A stretch of 64,000 nt of DNA from DASXBJ01 sp036491755. GTDB lineage: Bacteria > Chloroflexota > Dormibacteria > Dormibacterales > Dormibacteraceae. Under the pieces are notes generated by a model. That model saw only the letters and a list, made by a program, of their open reading frames with translations. It made no database searches and was not told where the DNA came from. This document shows positions 47,582 through 56,270 of this stretch, piece after piece; within the stretch, counting starts at the first letter, position 1, and every line of letters starts with the position of its first letter. A program made the translations under genes and the position numbers. The DNA is taken from assembly GCA_036491755.1 (NCBI GenBank), contig DASXBJ010000074.1:1-64000 (forward strand), read 5' to 3'.

Positions 47582-49873
47582 ATGCGTCGCACCACATCCC
47601 GAGGCACCCGTCACTCCGCGAACGGCGCACGTCGCGCGTCCGGGTCGCGTTCCCGCTCCGCACGCGGCAAGCGAGCCACGCCTCCGCGTCTGACGCAGCG
47701 CCAGGCGCGCGAGATCACCGGCGTGTTTCTCATCCTCATGGCGCTGCTCGGCGCGCTGGCGATCGCAAGCCATGCCGGTTCGATCCTCGGGAGCATTCGG
47801 GACGGTCTCGTCGCGACGTTCGACCGAGCGTGGTTCGTGCCGGTTGGCGCGGCGCTCGGGCTGGGGGCGTACCTGCTTTGGCCGAAAGCGCCGCGTCCGC
47901 GTCCGGTCGATGTCGTCTCCGGCACGGTGGCTGTCCTGGCCCTGGTCGGCATCTTCGGTCTGGCCGGTCATGCGGGCGGATCGATCGGCCGAACCATCGA
48001 TGACGCGATCAGCCCCCTCATCGGCCCGATCGGAGCCTGGGCTCTCCTGATCGCGCTGCTCGTGATCGGCCTCATCGTGACCATCCACTTCAGCCCGGGC
48101 GCGTTGATCGCCTCGGCCGTCGGCGCCGGGCGTGCGGCTTACGCCGAGCGTTCGCGCATCCAGAACCTCATCGCGCTGCCAGTGACGGAACAGCGCAAAC
48201 CGCCCAAGCCCGCCAAGGCCGTCCCGGCCGCGAGCGACGACCTCGTGCGGTCGGCGGCCAGCTTCGCCACCGCGGTGCCGATGCTCGAGCCGGCTCGACC
48301 GTGGGAGGTCGGAGATTCCGGGGTCGGGGAGGCGGAACAGGTCCGCCACCACTCGCCGGAGAGCGAGCCGGAGGCCAGACCCGCCGCTGCGGTGCGCGTG
48401 GTGGCCGAGCCGGAGGATGACCTCCCAGAGATCGAGTGGAAGCTGCCCTCGATCGCGCTCCTCGACAACGTGACCGCCCGGCGCGAGCGCATGGCGGATG
48501 AGATAAAACGCAACGTCAAGATCATCGAGTCCACGCTCGAGACCTTCGGCGTGCCCTGCAAGGTGGTCGGGGTAAACCCCGGTCCCGCGGTGACGCAATA
48601 CGAGCTTCAGCCGGGCGCGGGGATCCAGGTCAAACGCATCACCGCCCTGCAGAACGACCTGTCTTTAGCGCTGGCCGCGGCGCCTCTTCGCATCGAGGCT
48701 CCGATCCCCGGCAAGGCTGCGGTCGGCATCGAGGTGCCCAACAAGTCGGCGAGTCTCGTGACCATCCGTGAGGTGCTCGAGACGGCGGCGTTCCGCGAGG
48801 GCACCAACAAGCTCGCCCTTGGGCTCGGCAACGACGTCTCAGGCCAGTCCATCGTGGCGGACCTCACGCGCATGCCGCACCTGCTGATCGCCGGCGCCAC
48901 AGGTCAAGGCAAGAGCGTGTGCATCAATGCGCTGATCACGAGCCTGCTGTTCCAGGTCACACCCGATCACCTGCGATTGCTGCTGATCGACCCGAAACGC
49001 GTGGAGCTCACGGGCTACAACGGCCTGCCGCACCTCGCGCTCCCCGTGCTCGTCGAATCTCACCAGGCGGCAGCCGCCCTGCGGTGGGCGGTGGCGGAGA
49101 TGGACCGCCGCTACAAGCTTTTCTCGGCCGAGAGCGTGCGCAACATCGCGGCGTACAACGACAAGGCGACTCAGAAGCTGGCTCGGCCGCTGCCCTACAT
49201 CGTCATCGTCATCGACGAGCTGGCCGACCTGATGATGGTCGCCGCAGGAGAGATCGAAGAGCTCATCTGCCGCATCGCGCAGCTTGCCCGGGCGGTGGGC
49301 ATCCACCTGATCATCGCCACGCAGCGCCCGTCGACGGACATCATCACCGGCTTGATCAAGGCGAACATTCCGTCCCGGATCGCCTTCGCCGTCGGCTCCC
49401 AGGTCGACAGCCGGGTCATCCTCGACACGGGCGGCGCGGAAAAGCTGCTGGGTCGCGGCGACATGCTGTATCAGCCGGTCGACGCCGGGAAGCCGACGCG
49501 AATCCAGGGTGCGTTCGTCAGCGACCCCGAAGTCGAATCCGTGGTCACGTTCTGGAAATCGCAAGGCGGCCCTCGCTACATGGAAGAGATCCTGGAAGAG
49601 GGTGCAGGCACGGAATGGCAGAGCGAGAAGCGCGAGGAACGCAAGCTCGATCCGCTGTTCGCGCGCTCGGCGCGAGCCGTGGCGGCTGAAGGCGCGGCGT
49701 CGGTCTCGCTCGTGCAGCGCAAGTTCAACGTCGGCTACTCGCGCGCCGGGCGGATCGTTGACCAGCTGGCCGAGAACCACGTGGTCGGCGGCTACCAGGG
49801 CTCGAAGTCCCGCGAGGTCCTGATGAACCTTCCCGACGTCGACGACCTGCTGGAGCGGCTGGGCCTCGAATGA
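47582..49873 (+). CDS. ftsK: DNA translocase FtsK/SpoIIIE
   Basis: A 763-residue septal DNA pump. A basic N-terminus precedes about four TM helices (roughly residues 45-180). A linker then leads to the motor: FGVPCKVVGVNPGPAVTQYELQPG, Walker A GATGQGKSVC near 437-446, and Walker B YIVIVIDELADLMM. IIATQRPSTDIITGLIKANIPSRIAF is the FtsK signature. The C-terminal gamma winged helix (VSLVQRKFNVGYSRAGRIVDQLAENHVVG), which reads KOPS-like DNA polarity, is intact. ATG start. Confidence 0.95.
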   Translation: MRRTTSRGTRHSANGARRASGSRSRSARGKRATPPRLTQRQAREITGVFLILMALLGALAIASHAGSILGSIRDGLVATFDRAWFVPVGAALGLGAYLLWPKAPRPRPVDVVSGTVAVLALVGIFGLAGHAGGSIGRTIDDAISPLIGPIGAWALLIALLVIGLIVTIHFSPGALIASAVGAGRAAYAERSRIQNLIALPVTEQRKPPKPAKAVPAASDDLVRSAASFATAVPMLEPARPWEVGDSGVGEAEQVRHHSPESEPEARPAAAVRVVAEPEDDLPEIEWKLPSIALLDNVTARRERMADEIKRNVKIIESTLETFGVPCKVVGVNPGPAVTQYELQPGAGIQVKRITALQNDLSLALAAAPLRIEAPIPGKAAVGIEVPNKSASLVTIREVLETAAFREGTNKLALGLGNDVSGQSIVADLTRMPHLLIAGATGQGKSVCINALITSLLFQVTPDHLRLLLIDPKRVELTGYNGLPHLALPVLVESHQAAAALRWAVAEMDRRYKLFSAESVRNIAAYNDKATQKLARPLPYIVIVIDELADLMMVAAGEIEELICRIAQLARAVGIHLIIATQRPSTDIITGLIKANIPSRIAFAVGSQVDSRVILDTGGAEKLLGRGDMLYQPVDAGKPTRIQGAFVSDPEVESVVTFWKSQGGPRYMEEILEEGAGTEWQSEKREERKLDPLFARSARAVAAEGAASVSLVQRKFNVGYSRAGRIVDQLAENHVVGGYQGSKSREVLMNLPDVDDLLERLGLE

Positions 49874-49991
49874 CCTCGGTGTCCCTGCCGGCTGCGCAGC
49901 GCGGCGAGCAGTCTCACCATCGAGGAGCGCGGCGTACGGGCCTTCTGCGGCGCACGACCGGTGGTTGTTCGTCGCAGACTTCTAGTCAGCC

Positions 49992-51086
49992 ATGAACCTG
50001 TCCAACGGCCTGACTCTGAGCCGGCTGGTGGCCATCCCGCTGCTCATGGCTCTGCTCCTGGTTGCCTTCCCTGGGCACGACCAGGTGGCGGCGGCCGTGT
50101 TCATCCTGTTCTCGCTGACCGACACGCTGGACGGCCAGCTGGCGCGCCGCCGCGGCATGGTGACCGACCTCGGCAAGTTTCTCGATCCGCTCGCCGACAA
50201 GCTCTTCGTCCTGTCGGTGCTCATAGTCCTCGTCCAGGAGGGACTCGTGGCGGCATGGGTGGTCGTGGTGATCTTCTCGCGGGAATTGATCATCACGATC
50301 CTGCGCTCGGTGGGCGCGAGCCAGGGCCGAGTGATCGCCGCCGCACCGCTGGGCAAGACCAAAACGGTGATGCAGATGAGCGCGGTCACGCTGCTCATCC
50401 TCCAGCGGCCGTACAGCGCACTCGTGCCGGTCGCGGACTTCGCTGTTGCGGTTGCCATGGTGTTCACGATCTGGAGCGGACTCGATTACATCTGGCGCTT
50501 CCGCTACCTGCTCGGCCCATTCGACAGCTCGCGCATGCCCGGTCGGACCGGCCCGAGCGGCGGCGCGCCCCAGCCGGGCGAGGACGCGGCCGAGGCGAGT
50601 CGGGAGCTCGGCGAGACCCTGCGCGTGGCGGGTTTGACGCTCGCGGTCGCGGAATCATGCACGGGCGGCCTGGTCGGCGCGCTGATCACGGACCGGCCGG
50701 GAAGCTCCGCGTACTTCCTGGGCGGCGTGATCGCGTACTCCGACGTGGTGAAGACCGAGCAGCTTGGAGTCTCCGCGGCTCTGCTCGAGCGCGCCGGCGC
50801 CGTCAGCCGCGAGGTCGCCGAGGCGATGGCGGACGGCGCGCGCTTGCGCTTCAGCGCCTCGATCGCCGTCAGCGTGACCGGCGTGGCCGGTCCTGAGGGA
50901 GGCAGCGCGGCCAAGCCGGTCGGCCTCACCTACGTCGGGGTCGCCTCGAATCGCGGCACCGTCGCGCACGAATACAGGTTTGGGGGCGACCGCTGGTCCA
51001 ACCGGCGTGAGGCTGCGACTGCGGCCTTGCGACTCTCGATCGAGGAGGCGCGGGCCGTCGAGCGGTCTCGAGCCAAGACCGCTTGA
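49992..51086 (+). CDS. Fusion of phosphatidylglycerophosphate synthase (PgsA) and CinA-type nicotinamide-nucleotide amidase
   Basis: One uninterrupted 364-codon frame. Residues 1-175 are a membrane CDP-alcohol phosphatidyltransferase with the complete motif D44-x2-D47-G48-x2-A51-R52-x8-G61-x3-D65-x3-D69 and about five TM segments. Residues about 200-355 are a CinA C-terminal/PncC domain (LTLAVAESCTGGLVGALITD, VIAYSDVVKTEQLGV, VTGVAGPEGGSAAKPVG, FGGDRWSNRREA). In B. subtilis the two are separate adjacent genes before recA. A 20-residue Pro/Gly-rich linker (GRTGPSGGAPQPGED) joins them here. No stop separates them. Confidence 0.88.
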   Translation: MNLSNGLTLSRLVAIPLLMALLLVAFPGHDQVAAAVFILFSLTDTLDGQLARRRGMVTDLGKFLDPLADKLFVLSVLIVLVQEGLVAAWVVVVIFSRELIITILRSVGASQGRVIAAAPLGKTKTVMQMSAVTLLILQRPYSALVPVADFAVAVAMVFTIWSGLDYIWRFRYLLGPFDSSRMPGRTGPSGGAPQPGEDAAEASRELGETLRVAGLTLAVAESCTGGLVGALITDRPGSSAYFLGGVIAYSDVVKTEQLGVSAALLERAGAVSREVAEAMADGARLRFSASIAVSVTGVAGPEGGSAAKPVGLTYVGVASNRGTVAHEYRFGGDRWSNRREAATAALRLSIEEARAVERSRAKTA

Positions 51087-51111
51087 CGAACGAACAGGTG
51101 TTCGCTACACT
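51083..51111 (+). promoter_or_regulatory. recA sigma-70-type promoter
   Basis: TTGACG (51083-51088), a 17-bp spacer and TACACT (51106-51111). This is the best full promoter in the window. A LexA box fills most of the spacer. The leader of about 75 nt ends in a good Shine-Dalgarno sequence AGGAGG (51178-51183), 9 nt before the TTG start. Confidence 0.75.
51091..51104 (+). promoter_or_regulatory. LexA (SOS) box of the Gram-positive/actinobacterial type
   Basis: CGAACAGGTGTTCG fits the Cheo-box consensus CGAAC-N4-GTTCG exactly and is nearly palindromic. It lies between the -35 and -10 boxes of the recA promoter, where a bound LexA would block RNA polymerase. This is direct evidence for a classical SOS response, although lexA itself is not in the window. 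Confidence 0.85.
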
Positions 51112-51192
51112 CTCCGAATCGGCTGTAAAGAGCATTGACCTGCCGCAGACGACGTAGAACACTCGCCGCAACCACCTAGGAGGCATCAAGCA

Positions 51193-52263
51193 TTGGAAAA
51201 AGAAAAGGAAAAGTCCCTCGACTCTGCGATTTCCCAGATTGTCAAGAGCTACGGCAAGGGGTCGATCATGAAGCTGGGTGAGCAGGCCGCGCTGCGAGGC
51301 GAGATCACCGTGATTCCGACCGGAGCTCTCCTGCTCGACCTGGCGCTCGGCGTGGGGGGGATCCCTCGCGGACGCGTCACCGAGCTGTACGGTCCCGAGT
51401 CGGCAGGAAAGACCACGCTTGCGCTGCACGTGATCGCCGAGGCCCAAAAGCAGGGTGGAGTGGCGGCGTTCGTGGACGCCGAGCATGCGCTCGACCCGCT
51501 CTACGCCTCACGCATCGGCGTGAAGATCGACGACCTTCTGATCAGCCAGCCCGACACCGGCGAGCAGGCGCTCGAGATCGTCGAGGTCCTGGTGCGCTCG
51601 GGCGCGGTCGACGTCATCGTGATCGACTCGGTCGCCGCGCTCGTGCCGAAGGCGGAGATCGAGGGCGAGATGGGCGACGCGCATGTCGGCCTTCAGGCGC
51701 GATTGATGTCGCAGGCCCTTCGGAAGCTGACCGCGGCCATCTCCAAGTCGAACTGCTCGGTGATCTTCCTCAACCAGCTCCGCGAGAAGGTGGGGATCAT
51801 GTTCGGCAATCCGGAGACCCAGCCCGGCGGGCGTGCCTTGAAGTTCTACTCGTCGGTGCGACTGGACATCCGCAAGGTGGAGGTCATCAAGTCGGGGTTG
51901 GACTCCGTCGGCGCGCGTGTAAAGGTGAAGGTCGTCAAGAACAAGGTGGCGCCCCCGTTCCGGTCGGCCGAGTTCGACATCCTGTTCAACGAGGGCATCT
52001 CGCGCGAGGGCTCGCTCATCGACGCCGCCATCGAGTACAACGTTTTCGAGAAGAGCGGAACCTGGATCTCCTACGGCGAGCAGCGCCTTGGGCAGGGCCG
52101 CGAGAACGTGCGCAACTACCTCCGCGAGAACCCGACGCTATCCGGCGAGATCGAGGCCAGGGTCCGGGACAAGGCGACCAACGGCGGAACGACCGGCGCG
52201 ATCACGCCGTCGAAGGCCGGCGGACCGATAAAGGCGCCGGCAGGTGCGGGCGAGGAGCTCTAG
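51193..52263 (+). CDS. recA: Recombinase RecA
   Basis: A 356-residue strand-exchange ATPase and LexA coprotease. Walker A is GPESAGKTT (67-75), Walker B VDVIVIDSVAAL, and the L1/L2 region includes GDAHVGLQARLMSQALRKLT and NQLREKVGIMFGNPETQPGGRALKFYSS. TTG start with AGGAGG 9 nt upstream, confirmed by the family start. The C-terminus is less acidic than in E. coli. SOS-controlled promoter upstream; recX follows. Confidence 0.97.
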   Translation: MEKEKEKSLDSAISQIVKSYGKGSIMKLGEQAALRGEITVIPTGALLLDLALGVGGIPRGRVTELYGPESAGKTTLALHVIAEAQKQGGVAAFVDAEHALDPLYASRIGVKIDDLLISQPDTGEQALEIVEVLVRSGAVDVIVIDSVAALVPKAEIEGEMGDAHVGLQARLMSQALRKLTAAISKSNCSVIFLNQLREKVGIMFGNPETQPGGRALKFYSSVRLDIRKVEVIKSGLDSVGARVKVKVVKNKVAPPFRSAEFDILFNEGISREGSLIDAAIEYNVFEKSGTWISYGEQRLGQGRENVRNYLRENPTLSGEIEARVRDKATNGGTTGAITPSKAGGPIKAPAGAGEEL

Positions 52264-52300
52264 AGCTCGGGACAGGTCGCCGGCGTCAAGAAAGCCCCTG

Positions 52301-52765
52301 GTGGGTGCTCTTGACGCCGGGCTGACGCTCCTGGGACGGCGCGCCCACTCGCAGACCGAGCTGCGCCGGAAGCTGGGTCGCCGCGGCCACCCGGAGCCGG
52401 AGGTCGATGCGGCCCTCGCTCGTCTTTGCGAGCTGGGATACCTGGACGACCGGTCCTTTGCCGAGGGGCACGTCAGGCGGCGCCAGGTCGGCCTGGGCCC
52501 TCGGGCGCTGGCCGCCGAGTTGGCGGCGCGCGGGGTCGATCGCCAGGTGGCTGACGGCGCGCTGGCCGGGTTTGACGGTGACGCCCAGCTCGCGTCGGCC
52601 ACTCGCTTGGCCGAACGCCTGTGTGGCCGCAAGGGCTACTCCGGGTACCGGGAGATGCTGGATTCGATCGGTCCGAAGCTGCTGCGACGCGGGTTCTCGC
52701 CCGGGATCGCCAGGGCGGCGTGCCGGGCGGCCTGGTCCGGAGCGGCGGAATTGGCAGAAGCCTAG
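52301..52765 (+). CDS. recX: Regulatory protein RecX
   Basis: About 154 residues of three-helix repeats. The pattern LTLLGRRAHSQTELRRKLGRRGHPEPEVDAALARLCELGYLDDRSFAEGHVRRR is typical of the first RecX repeats, with two further repeats behind. RecX binds RecA filaments and limits their activity. GTG 52301 is the nearest canonical start to the conserved part. An earlier GTG (52244) lies inside recA. Probably co-transcribed with recA. Confidence 0.88.
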   Translation: MGALDAGLTLLGRRAHSQTELRRKLGRRGHPEPEVDAALARLCELGYLDDRSFAEGHVRRRQVGLGPRALAAELAARGVDRQVADGALAGFDGDAQLASATRLAERLCGRKGYSGYREMLDSIGPKLLRRGFSPGIARAACRAAWSGAAELAEA

Positions 52766-52768
52766 AAT
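52763..52768 (+). promoter_or_regulatory. -10 element upstream of rny
   Basis: TAGAAT, overlapping the recX stop. A transcript from here would have a leader of about 115 nt containing the hairpin at 52781-52800. Confidence 0.4.
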
Positions 52769-52780
52769 TTGACGTCACAC

Positions 52781-52800
52781 GGGGGTCTTTTAGACACCCC
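52781..52800 (+). other. Hairpin in the rny leader
   Basis: GGGG-GTCT, loop TTT, AGAC-A-CCCC: an 8-bp stem with one bulged A. No T-run follows, so it is not a typical terminator. It could stabilise or regulate the rny mRNA or protect the recA-recX 3' end. Confidence 0.4.
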
Positions 52801-52887
52801 GCAGTCATAGAGCCCACCCGAGGCGGGACCGAGCGGCCCTGCCATGGTCACGCACTTTGACAATCGAATAAACGAGGTGCATGTCAC

Positions 52888-54417
52888 ATGCCTGTCTACG
52901 TCTTCGTACCGCTTTTGGTGGTGGCACTCCTCGCCGGATTTGGAGCGGCATACGTGCTGCTTCAGCGCCGGCAGAGCGACGGGACGCATGTCCTTGAGCT
53001 CAAAGCCCAGCAGACCTTGGCCGAAGCCGAAACCCAGGCCAAGGAGAAGCTGCTAGAGGCGAAAGAGGAGGCGGTCAAGATCCGCACCGCCGCCGAACAA
53101 GAGGCCCGCGAGTATCGGGCACAGTCGCAGCAAATCGAAAAGCGCCTTCTCCAGAAGGAAGAGAACCTCGACCGCAAGGGCGAGGACCTCAACCGGCGAG
53201 AGCGCGAGTTCGGAACCCGCGAGAAGGCCCTGGACGAGATCAGGGCCCAGCTCGAAGACACCTACCGTCAGCAGGAGAGTGAGCTTCAGCGGATCGCCAA
53301 CATGACCCGCCAGGAAGCCCAAGGAGTGCTGATCGGCCAGGTCGAGCAGGAGTTGCGCAACGAGGTCGCCCGCAAGGTCCGGGAGGCCGAGCTGGTCGCC
53401 CGCGACGAAAGCGAACGCCGGGCCAGGGAGATCGTCACCGAGTCCATCCAGCGCATCGCCGCAGACCAGACCGCCGAGGTCTCGGTTTCAGTGCTGCCGC
53501 TGCCGACCGACGAGCTCAAGGGCCGCATCATCGGCAAGGAAGGGCGCAACATCCGCGCCCTCCAGCAGGCGACCGGGATCGACCTGATCGTCGACGACAC
53601 CCCGGAAGCCGTGATCATCAGCGGTTTCGACCCCGTCCGCCGCGAGGTGGCTCGGGTGGCGCTGAACAAGCTGATCGTGGATGGCCGGATTCACCCGGCA
53701 CGCATCGAAGAGATCGTCGCCAAGTCCCGCCAGGAGGTCCTGCAAAGGGTCAAAGAGGAGGGCGAAGCGGCTGTCCTGGAGGTCGGCCTGCAGGGCCTCC
53801 ATCCCGAGGTCGTCCGTCACCTCGGCATCCTGCGCTTCCGTACCAGCTACGGCCAGCAGGTGCTGAACCATTCCAAAGAGGTCGCATATCTTGCCGCCAT
53901 GATGGCGGCCGAGATCGGCGCCGACGTCCGCATCGCGAAGCTGTCAGGCCTGCTGCACGACATCGGCAAGTCGATCGACCATGAGGTCGAAGGCTCGCAT
54001 GCCGTGATCGGGGCAGACCTTTTGCAGCGGCATGGAGTCCCGGCGCAGGTGGTCCACGCCGTTCGGGCGCACCATTACGACGAGGAGCCCCATTCGACAG
54101 AGGCACTTCTATTGATTGCAGCCGACGCGATCTCCGCTGCTCGCCCAGGGGCGCGCAGAGAGTCGTTGGAGGCTTATGTCAAGCGGCTGGAGAAGCTGGA
54201 GGAGATCGCAAACTCGTTCCAGGGCGTCCAGCAGTCTTACGCCATCCAGGCCGGCCGCGAGGTCAGGATCCTGGTCAAACCAGAGCAGATCGACGACACC
54301 GCCGCCCAGCTCATGGCGCGAGACATCGCCAAGCGAATCGAATCGGAGCTCAGCTTCCCGGGTCAGATTCGCGTCACCGTGGTGCGCGAGACCAGGGCAG
54401 TGGAGTACGCGAAGTAG
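52888..54417 (+). CDS. rny: Ribonuclease Y
   Basis: A 509-residue membrane-anchored endoribonuclease. One TM helix (VFVPLLVVALLAGFGAAYVLL) precedes a coiled coil of about 150 residues rich in Glu/Arg/Gln. The KH domain is LPTDELKGRIIGKEGRNIRALQQATG, and the HD domain includes LLHDIGKSIDHEVEGSHAVIGADLL. It starts mRNA decay in Gram-positive bacteria, together with RNase J and PNPase encoded nearby. ATG 52888 has GAGGTG 8 nt upstream. A strong terminator follows the stop. Confidence 0.96.
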   Translation: MPVYVFVPLLVVALLAGFGAAYVLLQRRQSDGTHVLELKAQQTLAEAETQAKEKLLEAKEEAVKIRTAAEQEAREYRAQSQQIEKRLLQKEENLDRKGEDLNRREREFGTREKALDEIRAQLEDTYRQQESELQRIANMTRQEAQGVLIGQVEQELRNEVARKVREAELVARDESERRAREIVTESIQRIAADQTAEVSVSVLPLPTDELKGRIIGKEGRNIRALQQATGIDLIVDDTPEAVIISGFDPVRREVARVALNKLIVDGRIHPARIEEIVAKSRQEVLQRVKEEGEAAVLEVGLQGLHPEVVRHLGILRFRTSYGQQVLNHSKEVAYLAAMMAAEIGADVRIAKLSGLLHDIGKSIDHEVEGSHAVIGADLLQRHGVPAQVVHAVRAHHYDEEPHSTEALLLIAADAISAARPGARRESLEAYVKRLEKLEEIANSFQGVQQSYAIQAGREVRILVKPEQIDDTAAQLMARDIAKRIESELSFPGQIRVTVVRETRAVEYAK

Positions 54418-54424
54418 TAAGCAA

Positions 54425-54457
54425 GAGGGAGCCCCAGCGAGGGGCTCCCTCTTTTTT
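54425..54457 (+). terminator. Strong intrinsic terminator after rny
   Basis: GAGGGAGCCCC, loop AGCGA, GGGGCTCCCTC: a perfect 11-bp stem directly followed by TTTTTT (54452-54457). It ends the rny transcript and isolates the following ABC-transporter genes, which have their own -10 box 8 bp further on. Confidence 0.92.
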
Positions 54458-54465
54458 GTTGCTCA

Positions 54466-54471
54466 TAGACT
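54466..54471 (+). promoter_or_regulatory. -10 element of the ABC transporter operon
   Basis: TAGACT, 6 nt before the GTG at 54478 and just after the rny terminator. The spacing and lack of a ribosome-binding site indicate a leaderless mRNA. Confidence 0.6.
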
Positions 54472-54477
54472 TGTCCG

Positions 54478-55395
54478 GTGCCTGCCATCGCCGCCGCTTC
54501 GCATGTGCAGCGCAGCTTCGGCAGCGTTCTCGCCCTGAGCGATGTCACCTTCGAGCTCGAGAAGGGGGTGACCGGCTTGCTGGGCGCCAATGGCGCGGGC
54601 AAGACAACGCTGATCAGCCTGCTGCTCGGAGTGCTCAAGCCTGACGGCGGCAGCCTGCAGGTCCTGGGCATGGATCCCCTCCAGGCTGGCTGGAGGCTTC
54701 GGCAGCGGATCGGATATGCGCCCGAGGATGAACGATTCCCGCCCGATGTGAAGGCCAACGAGCTGGTTCGGCATTTCGCCGAGATGCGCGGGATCCCGCG
54801 CCGATCCGCAGTGGTGCGAGCGAGCGAGGTGCTCTTCGAAGTCGGGCTCGGCGAGGAGAGGTTCAGGCCGATCGGCACCATGTCAACGGGCCAGCGACAG
54901 CGGGTCAAGCTCGCGCAGGCACTGGTCCACGACCCCGAGCTGGTCCTGCTCGACGAGCCGACCAACGGCCTCGATCCGATTCAGCGCGATGACATGCTCG
55001 CCCTCGTTCGTCGCATCGGCACCGATCTCGGTTTCACAGTGCTCATCTCGTCTCACCTGCTCGGCGAGGTCGAGAGGGTCAGCGACAACGTTGTGATGCT
55101 GGAAGGTGGCCGGGTGGCACGCAGCGGCAAGGTCTCGACGCTCCTGGGCGGCCAGACCCCGATCGTGGTCGAAGTCGTGTCCGGGGCTGCCCGCCTCGCG
55201 GGACTGCTCGCCGGTAGGGGATACGCCGCCGTTGCGAAGGACGATCTCGTCCTGACGGTGCCGTCGTCGGACCGCAGGGTCCGCGACGCCGTGGTGGCGG
55301 GGGTCATCGAGCTGGACCTCGAGCTCCGTCGCCTCGAGCACGGTCAGGCCACGCTGAGCGACCTGTTCGATCTCGACGCGGTCGATATGAAGTGA
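54478..55395 (+). CDS. ABC transporter ATP-binding protein
   Basis: A 305-residue ABC ATPase of the CcmA/DrrA type. Walker A is GANGAGKTT (36-44). The signature is a variant STGQRQRVKLAQAL in place of LSGGQ, with Walker B LVLLDEPTNGLDP and the H-loop ISSHLLGEVE. A C-terminal extension of about 90 residues follows. It pairs with the permease behind it (GTGA overlap). Substrate unknown. Confidence 0.9.
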   Translation: MPAIAAASHVQRSFGSVLALSDVTFELEKGVTGLLGANGAGKTTLISLLLGVLKPDGGSLQVLGMDPLQAGWRLRQRIGYAPEDERFPPDVKANELVRHFAEMRGIPRRSAVVRASEVLFEVGLGEERFRPIGTMSTGQRQRVKLAQALVHDPELVLLDEPTNGLDPIQRDDMLALVRRIGTDLGFTVLISSHLLGEVERVSDNVVMLEGGRVARSGKVSTLLGGQTPIVVEVVSGAARLAGLLAGRGYAAVAKDDLVLTVPSSDRRVRDAVVAGVIELDLELRRLEHGQATLSDLFDLDAVDMK

Positions 55396-56270
55396 GCGCG
55401 CGCACCCCGGCCGCCCGCCCGGCAGGCCAGGCGGTCATCGCCGACCGCCGGTTTCAGCACTACGAAGGCCATCGCCGCGGTGACATGTATTCGTTTGCTG
55501 CTCTGCTGTGGCATTCGATCCTGTGGGTGCTCGGCTTCAAGCGCTCAGCGCGCTACAAGGTCGTGCCAGGCATCGTCATAGCAATCGCTTACCTTCCCAG
55601 CCTCGTCCTGATCGTCGTGGCCGAGGTGGCTCCGCCAGGGACGCCGCTCCCGGACTATGCCGGCTTCTATCAATTCGTGATCAGCGCGATCTATCTGTTC
55701 GTGGCCATCACCGCCCCGGAGCTCATCTGCCCGGATCGGCGTCACGGGACGCTGCGGATGTACATGACCTCGAATCTCAACCCCACGCTTTATGTGGCCG
55801 CCAAGGTCGTCGCGGTCTGGTCGGTGCTGGCGATCGTGACCGTGGGGCCTGTGGTGATCGAGCTCGCCGGCTACTCGTTGTTCGGCCACGGCCCGGCGGG
55901 GTTCGGCGACTGGCTCAAGACGCTGGGCGAGGTGCTCGCTTCGGGCCTGGTCCTGGCGATGTTCTTCGGCACCGTGGCGCTGGCGATCGCCAGCCTCACC
56001 GATCGGAACTCGTTCGCCGCCGCGGGGATCATCCTCAGCTTTGTTCTCACCGGTGCGGCACTTCGCATCCTGCAGGGCCCGCTCAAAGCACCGGACTGGG
56101 TGGAGCTTGTCAACGTCACCGGTCTGCCGATACTGATGATCGATCGGATCTACCAGGCGCCCACCAGCCTCAATCTCCCCACCTGGGAGCTGGCGGCCGC
56201 CGTGGCCGGCTGGGTGGTCCTGGGACTTGGGGTGCTCGCCCTCCGCTACCGGGGTGAGGGACGCAGGTGA
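55392..56270 (+). CDS. ABC transporter permease
   Basis: 292 residues with six predicted TM helices after a 45-residue cytoplasmic N-terminus. Layout resembles ABC-2 type permeases: TM2 is followed by PELICPDRRHGTLRMYMTSNLNPTLYVAAKV, the coupling-helix region common in these proteins. GTG start overlapping the upstream ATPase stop; GTGA overlap with the second ATPase. Confidence 0.8.
   Translation: MSARTPAARPAGQAVIADRRFQHYEGHRRGDMYSFAALLWHSILWVLGFKRSARYKVVPGIVIAIAYLPSLVLIVVAEVAPPGTPLPDYAGFYQFVISAIYLFVAITAPELICPDRRHGTLRMYMTSNLNPTLYVAAKVVAVWSVLAIVTVGPVVIELAGYSLFGHGPAGFGDWLKTLGEVLASGLVLAMFFGTVALAIASLTDRNSFAAAGIILSFVLTGAALRILQGPLKAPDWVELVNVTGLPILMIDRIYQAPTSLNLPTWELAAAVAGWVVLGLGVLALRYRGEGRR

Noticed and set aside
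51135..51160. Second recA promoter TTGACC / TAGAAC
   Set aside because: The spacer is only 14 bp and the -10 lacks the final T. The upstream promoter with the LexA box is far better.
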